A stretch of 64,000 nt of DNA from contig NZ_CBDFIX010000002.1 in the NCBI RefSeq assembly GCF_965248315.1, forward strand, positions 1,984,001 to 2,048,000. The letters are read 5' to 3'. This stretch comes from Ulvibacterium sp965248315 (GTDB lineage: Bacteria > Bacteroidota > Bacteroidia > Flavobacteriales > Flavobacteriaceae). A program made the position numbers and the translations under genes. Below are positions 61,211 to 64,000 of the stretch, in pieces. The stretch's first letter is position 1. The number at the start of each line of letters is the position of its first letter. Under the pieces are notes generated by a model. That model did not search any database. It was not told the DNA's origin and worked only from the letters and a program-made list of their open reading frames with translations.

Positions 61211-61303
61211 TATGGTATTCTTGAAGGTGCCAGAATGACCCAAAACGGCAAGCTTACGGAACGCTATGCCTATCTGCAGGATTATGTGGACGGGAAGGAG
61301 TAA
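61211..61303 (+). pseudogene. Duplicate 3' end of the saccharopine-dehydrogenase-like gene
   Basis: The frame YGILEGARMTQNGKLTERYAYLQDYVDGKE-stop repeats the C-terminus of the enzyme encoded at 56392-57600, with synonymous and conservative differences outside a 29-base identical core. There is no upstream part of that gene here. It looks like the original gene end left behind when the cassette inserted, or the tail of a lost tandem copy. Confidence 0.7.
61235..61263. repeat. 29-base direct repeat, copy 2
   Basis: Identical to 57535-57563, 3700 bases downstream and in the same orientation. It bounds the KASIII-HDO cassette on the right. Confidence 0.85.
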
Positions 61304-61332
61304 GGGTTGGCAGGTGGTAAAAAGCAAATAAT

Positions 61333-61442
61333 GATTAGTGAGCGGTGGACAATGAGCAATGAGCAATGAACAGTTGTTAGTTAGTAGTAAACAGTAAAAA
61401 GTGAATAGTAAATAGTGAGTCGTTGGCAGTGAACAGTAGGAA
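61333..61442. repeat. Low-complexity degenerate repeat
   Basis: A string of imperfect short units such as AATGAGC, GTGAACAGT and GTAAATAGT, with no coding potential on either strand. Typical of degenerate intergenic tandem repeats in flavobacteria. Confidence 0.5.
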
Positions 61443-61486
61443 AAGAAAGAGCATAAAATATTGGCAACCTGATTTTTTCTTTTTTT

Positions 61487-61533
61487 AAACCTCAAACCTC
61501 AAACCTCAAACCTCAAACCTCAAACCTCAAACC
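61487..61533. repeat. Perfect 7-base tandem repeat (AAACCTC)
   Basis: The unit AAACCTC is repeated 6.7 times without error, 14 bases before the DUF1801 start codon. Copy number could vary by replication slippage and alter expression of that gene. Confidence 0.9.
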
Positions 61534-61546
61534 ATTAACCCAAACA

Positions 61547-61906
61547 ATGAACCCTGCGGAAGACTACATTCTTAATCAACCGGAACCGTATCGCAGCATA
61601 CTGTTGCATCTCCAATCAGTTATCGAACATACGGTACCTGGAATAGACCTTAAATTCAAATATCGTATTCCCTTTTACTATATAGAAGGAAGACCTTTCT
61701 GCTATTTAAACCATACGAAGGATTATATAGACGTCGGTTTTTGGAATGCGGCCCACCTTACGGTCCATTTGGAACATATGACAGCGGCTGGGCGTAAAAT
61801 AATGCGCTCCCTGCGCTACCGCTCCTTGGAAGAAATCGATGATACCATTTTAATGGAAGTACTTCAGGATGCCTATCAGGTAAGGGATAAAAGGTTTTGG
61901 AAATGA
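61547..61906 (+). CDS. DUF1801 (YdhG-like) protein
   Basis: A 119-residue protein of the DUF1801 family: YILNQPEPYRSILLHLQSVIEHTVPGIDLKFKYRIPFYYIEGRPFCYLN followed by DYIDVGFWNAAHL and a helical C-terminus. The family has a small alpha/beta fold related to the iron-chaperone-like Fra/YdhG group; its function is not settled. Preceded by a tandem repeat and low-complexity sequence. Confidence 0.85.
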   Translation: MNPAEDYILNQPEPYRSILLHLQSVIEHTVPGIDLKFKYRIPFYYIEGRPFCYLNHTKDYIDVGFWNAAHLTVHLEHMTAAGRKIMRSLRYRSLEEIDDTILMEVLQDAYQVRDKRFWK

Positions 61907-62052
61907 ATTTCGTTGGCGGTAGCCAGTTTACAGTATTCGGTTATTGTCAACAATAAAAGGCTCGGAAAATTCTTTTGCGGATTTGATTGCCTAATTTTAC
62001 CATCGACCACCAAGCACCTTTTGGAATTTGGAATTTCAGTATTGGAATTTAA

Positions 62053-63663
62053 CTACTTGATCCATCCATTGTCCTTGTAGATCTGAATGTACTGATTGCT
62101 GAGTTCATCGGAGTCCTTGTATTTTACACGTAGTCCTTCCAGTTTCTCCTTCAACTCGGCTACAACGGTGGCATAGGCCGGATCGTCATAGACATTGTTG
62201 ACCTCCTGGGGGTCGTTTTTACGATCGTAAAGCTCCCATTCGTCCACATTGTAATAGAAATGCATCAATTTATAATCCTCAGTAGCGATTCCATAATGAC
62301 GTTTTACGGCATGTACGGCGGGATATTCATAATAATGGTAATAGATGGCATCCCTGTCCCATTTTTCCTTTTCCCCCTTCAATAGGGGTACCAAACTTTC
62401 ACCCTGCATTTCCTCGGTTGGGGCTGCTCCGGCAACCTCTAAAAAGGTTTGCGCAAAATCCAGGTTCTGCACCATTTCCGTGGTGGTGGTGCCCGGCGTG
62501 ATTACGTTCGGCCATTTGATCAATAAAGGGGTCTTAAAGGATTCGTTGTACATAAAGCGTTTATCGAACCAACCATGCTCACCCAAATAAAAACCTTGAT
62601 CCGAGGTATAGACGACCAAGGTGTTTTCATCGAGCCCGGTCTCATCCATATAATCCAGAAGTCGCCCTACATTTTCATCCACAGCGGCAATGGTGGCGAG
62701 ATAATCCTGCATATATCGTTGGTATTTCCAAATAGTCAGGGTGGAATCGTTCATGCTTGGATAGTCCTTTCTGAATTGCTCGCTTATGGGGCCATAGGTG
62801 GCATCCCAGGCCGTTCTTTGTTCGGGAGTCATACGATCCAATGGTGACCACTCGTATTTGTCCTCTACCTTCAAAGCATCGGTTACGGCTTGGGTAAGTT
62901 TATTGTCATAGCGCAATTGCATTTCCTTCAAAATCCCCATCTCTGCGGTTTTGGCAGCGGTACCCCTCGTTTCATAGGTATCAAAAAGTGTTTCGGGCAG
63001 GGGGAAACTTTTTTTGGTAAATTCGGTATAATGCCTTTCGGCTGGGAGCCAAGTTCTATGGGGTGCCTTATGCAGATACATCAGCAAAAAAGGTCGGGCC
63101 GTATCCCTGCGCTTTTGCATCCAATCCAGCGTAAGGTCCGTGATGATATCCGTCACATATCCGGTTACAGTGGTATCCCCTGCTGAGGTAATAAACTTGG
63201 GGTTATAGTAGTCGCCCTGACCAGGTAATATCTTGAACTCGTCAAATCCCTTGGGATTGTTACCAAAATGCAATTTTCCGAACATTGCGGTCTGGTATCC
63301 CGATTTTTGAAGGAGCTGCGGGAAGGTTACATTAGTAGTATCAAAAGGCATACGGTTATCAATCTTTCCATTGAGATGGCTGTGCTTTCCCGTCAGGATT
63401 ACGGCCCGGGACGGAGCGCAAATGGAGTTGGTAACGCTGGCATTGGTAAACAACATACCCTCATTGGCAATACGGTCTATATTTGGGGTTTGTATCAGCC
63501 TTGCGTCATAGGCACTGATCGCCTGATAAGCGTGGTCGTCCGACATAATGAACACGATGTTAGGTTTTTTCGGAGTTTTGACCATTTCTTTTTCCGGATT
63601 GCTCTTACATGAAAGCAGGCAAAGAAGGCTGAAGATGGTGAATGTGACGGTAATTTTTTTCAT
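62053..63663 (-). CDS. Sulfatase lipoprotein (S1 family) C
   Basis: A 536-residue formylglycine sulfatase with lipobox LLSC (Cys19). Metal residues in MSDDHAYQ (D42, D43), maturation signature CAPSR with Cys82 followed by AVILTGKHSH, and active-site motifs FGKLHFG and YTSDQGFYLGEHGWFDKRFMYNES. The latter pattern fits heparan/iduronate- and choline-sulfatase-like S1 members more than sulfatases A and B. Its start overlaps the stop of the next minus-strand sulfatase by four bases, so the two are an operon. Substrate unknown. Confidence 0.92.
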   Translation of the reverse strand: MKKITVTFTIFSLLCLLSCKSNPEKEMVKTPKKPNIVFIMSDDHAYQAISAYDARLIQTPNIDRIANEGMLFTNASVTNSICAPSRAVILTGKHSHLNGKIDNRMPFDTTNVTFPQLLQKSGYQTAMFGKLHFGNNPKGFDEFKILPGQGDYYNPKFITSAGDTTVTGYVTDIITDLTLDWMQKRRDTARPFLLMYLHKAPHRTWLPAERHYTEFTKKSFPLPETLFDTYETRGTAAKTAEMGILKEMQLRYDNKLTQAVTDALKVEDKYEWSPLDRMTPEQRTAWDATYGPISEQFRKDYPSMNDSTLTIWKYQRYMQDYLATIAAVDENVGRLLDYMDETGLDENTLVVYTSDQGFYLGEHGWFDKRFMYNESFKTPLLIKWPNVITPGTTTTEMVQNLDFAQTFLEVAGAAPTEEMQGESLVPLLKGEKEKWDRDAIYYHYYEYPAVHAVKRHYGIATEDYKLMHFYYNVDEWELYDRKNDPQEVNNVYDDPAYATVVAELKEKLEGLRVKYKDSDELSNQYIQIYKDNGWIK

Positions 63664-64000
63664 GGATTCTTGGTTTTATAGGTTTCCAGTACTTTTTTGA
63701 ACTGTTGTATAAGCGAGGTTACGTCGCTGGACTGGTTGGTAATATCCAAAGGATTGTTCTCAAAGGGGTCATCTTCAAGATTGTAAAACGCTCCGTTTTC
63801 ATACAACTTCCATTTTCTGTCCTGTACATATCTTCGGGCTTGGAACTTCCCCCAATTTGGGGCATAATCACAAAAAATCCAATCCCTGACCTTGGTTTCC
63901 TTACCCAACAACTGAGGATAGAAACTAAGGCCATCTGTTTGGATGCTATCGGGCAGTTTTCCCGTTGCCACTTCCAAAAGGGTCGGTAAAAAATCAGTAA
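63660..64000 (-). CDS. Sulfatase (S1 family) D, C-terminal part (cut by window end)
   Basis: The last ~113 residues of another sulfatase, open to the window edge on its 5' side. It begins in TDFLPTLLEVATGKLP, a conserved S1 segment after the active site, then CDYAPNWGKFQARRYVQDRKWKLYENGAFYNLEDDP, the usual C-terminal sulfatase strands. The TTG at 63977 is internal, not a start. Upstream partner of sulfatase C in the same operon. Confidence 0.88.
   Translation of the reverse strand, partial: TDFLPTLLEVATGKLPDSIQTDGLSFYPQLLGKETKVRDWIFCDYAPNWGKFQARRYVQDRKWKLYENGAFYNLEDDPFENNPLDITNQSSDVTSLIQQFKKVLETYKTKNP

Noticed and set aside
61100..61303. A separate 67-residue gene
   Set aside because: Its first part overlaps the end of the unknown third gene out of frame, and its end is the duplicate tail of the saccharopine-dehydrogenase-like gene. 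It is better called a remnant.
61487..61533. Possible CRISPR repeats
   Set aside because: The units are only 7 bases and contiguous, with no spacers and no cas genes nearby. It is a simple tandem repeat.

Overview
The window reads as a chromosome segment of a marine-type flavobacterium (Bacteroidota). The evidence is three or four formylglycine-type sulfatase lipoproteins, a GH29 fucosidase, an orphan SusD, genes that mostly lack Shine-Dalgarno sequences, a tmRNA with a GESNYALAA tag, and Bacteroidota-type tyrosine recombinases. The backbone is moderately AT-rich; several blocks are clearly more AT-rich and look imported.

Layout. 1-9.7 kb: the end of an AraC-type regulator, a CPBP membrane protease, then an operon of two sulfatases, a GH-D-like glycosidase and a GH29 alpha-L-fucosidase, probably for a sulfated fucose- or galactose-containing algal glycan. 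A convergent zincin lipoprotein closes this part. 10.1-28.9 kb: an exopolysaccharide/capsule cluster with a WecA/MraY-like initiating transferase, RfbD, the GDP-L-fucose pair Gmd and Fcl, a truncated flippase remnant, an AT-rich Wzx/GT/Wzy/GT block, two kinds of ATP-grasp protein, further glycosyltransferases, an MBOAT plus SGNH O-acetylation pair, and a Wzc-type tyrosine kinase. 28.9-35.4 kb: an orphan SusD with an N-terminal regulatory-like domain, a Tat-exported Gfo/Idh/MocA oxidoreductase, a DUF2188 protein, an acyl-CoA-dehydrogenase-like flavoprotein and a FemAB/GNAT-like transferase.

35.4-56.2 kb: a GIY-YIG gene with palindromic repeats, then two tandem genomic islands inserted in the 3' end of the tmRNA gene (ssrA, minus strand, 55755-56150). 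Three copies of the tmRNA 3' end (about 36.09, 40.31 and 55.75 kb), each followed on the minus strand by its own intrinsic terminator, delimit them. Island 1 (about 4.2 kb) holds an integrase and a three-gene HipB-HipS-HipT-like toxin-antitoxin set. Island 2 (about 15.4 kb, AT-rich) holds a five-gene candidate conflict (defence) operon: an unknown protein, a peptidoglycan amidase, a trypsin-like protease, an NTPase with degenerate Walker A, and a STAND NTPase. It also carries an IS3/IS407-type insertion sequence, a membrane-anchored STAND protein and a second integrase.

56.4-64 kb: a saccharopine-dehydrogenase-like gene whose 3' end is repeated 3.7 kb downstream. Between the copies sits a three-gene lipid- or natural-product-like cassette: a fatty-acid hydroxylase-type membrane enzyme, a ketosynthase III fused to a heme-oxygenase-like diiron domain, and an unknown protein. 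A DUF1801 protein and two minus-strand sulfatases follow, the last cut by the window end. The two strongest candidates for undescribed biology are the island 2 operon and the KASIII-HDO cassette.
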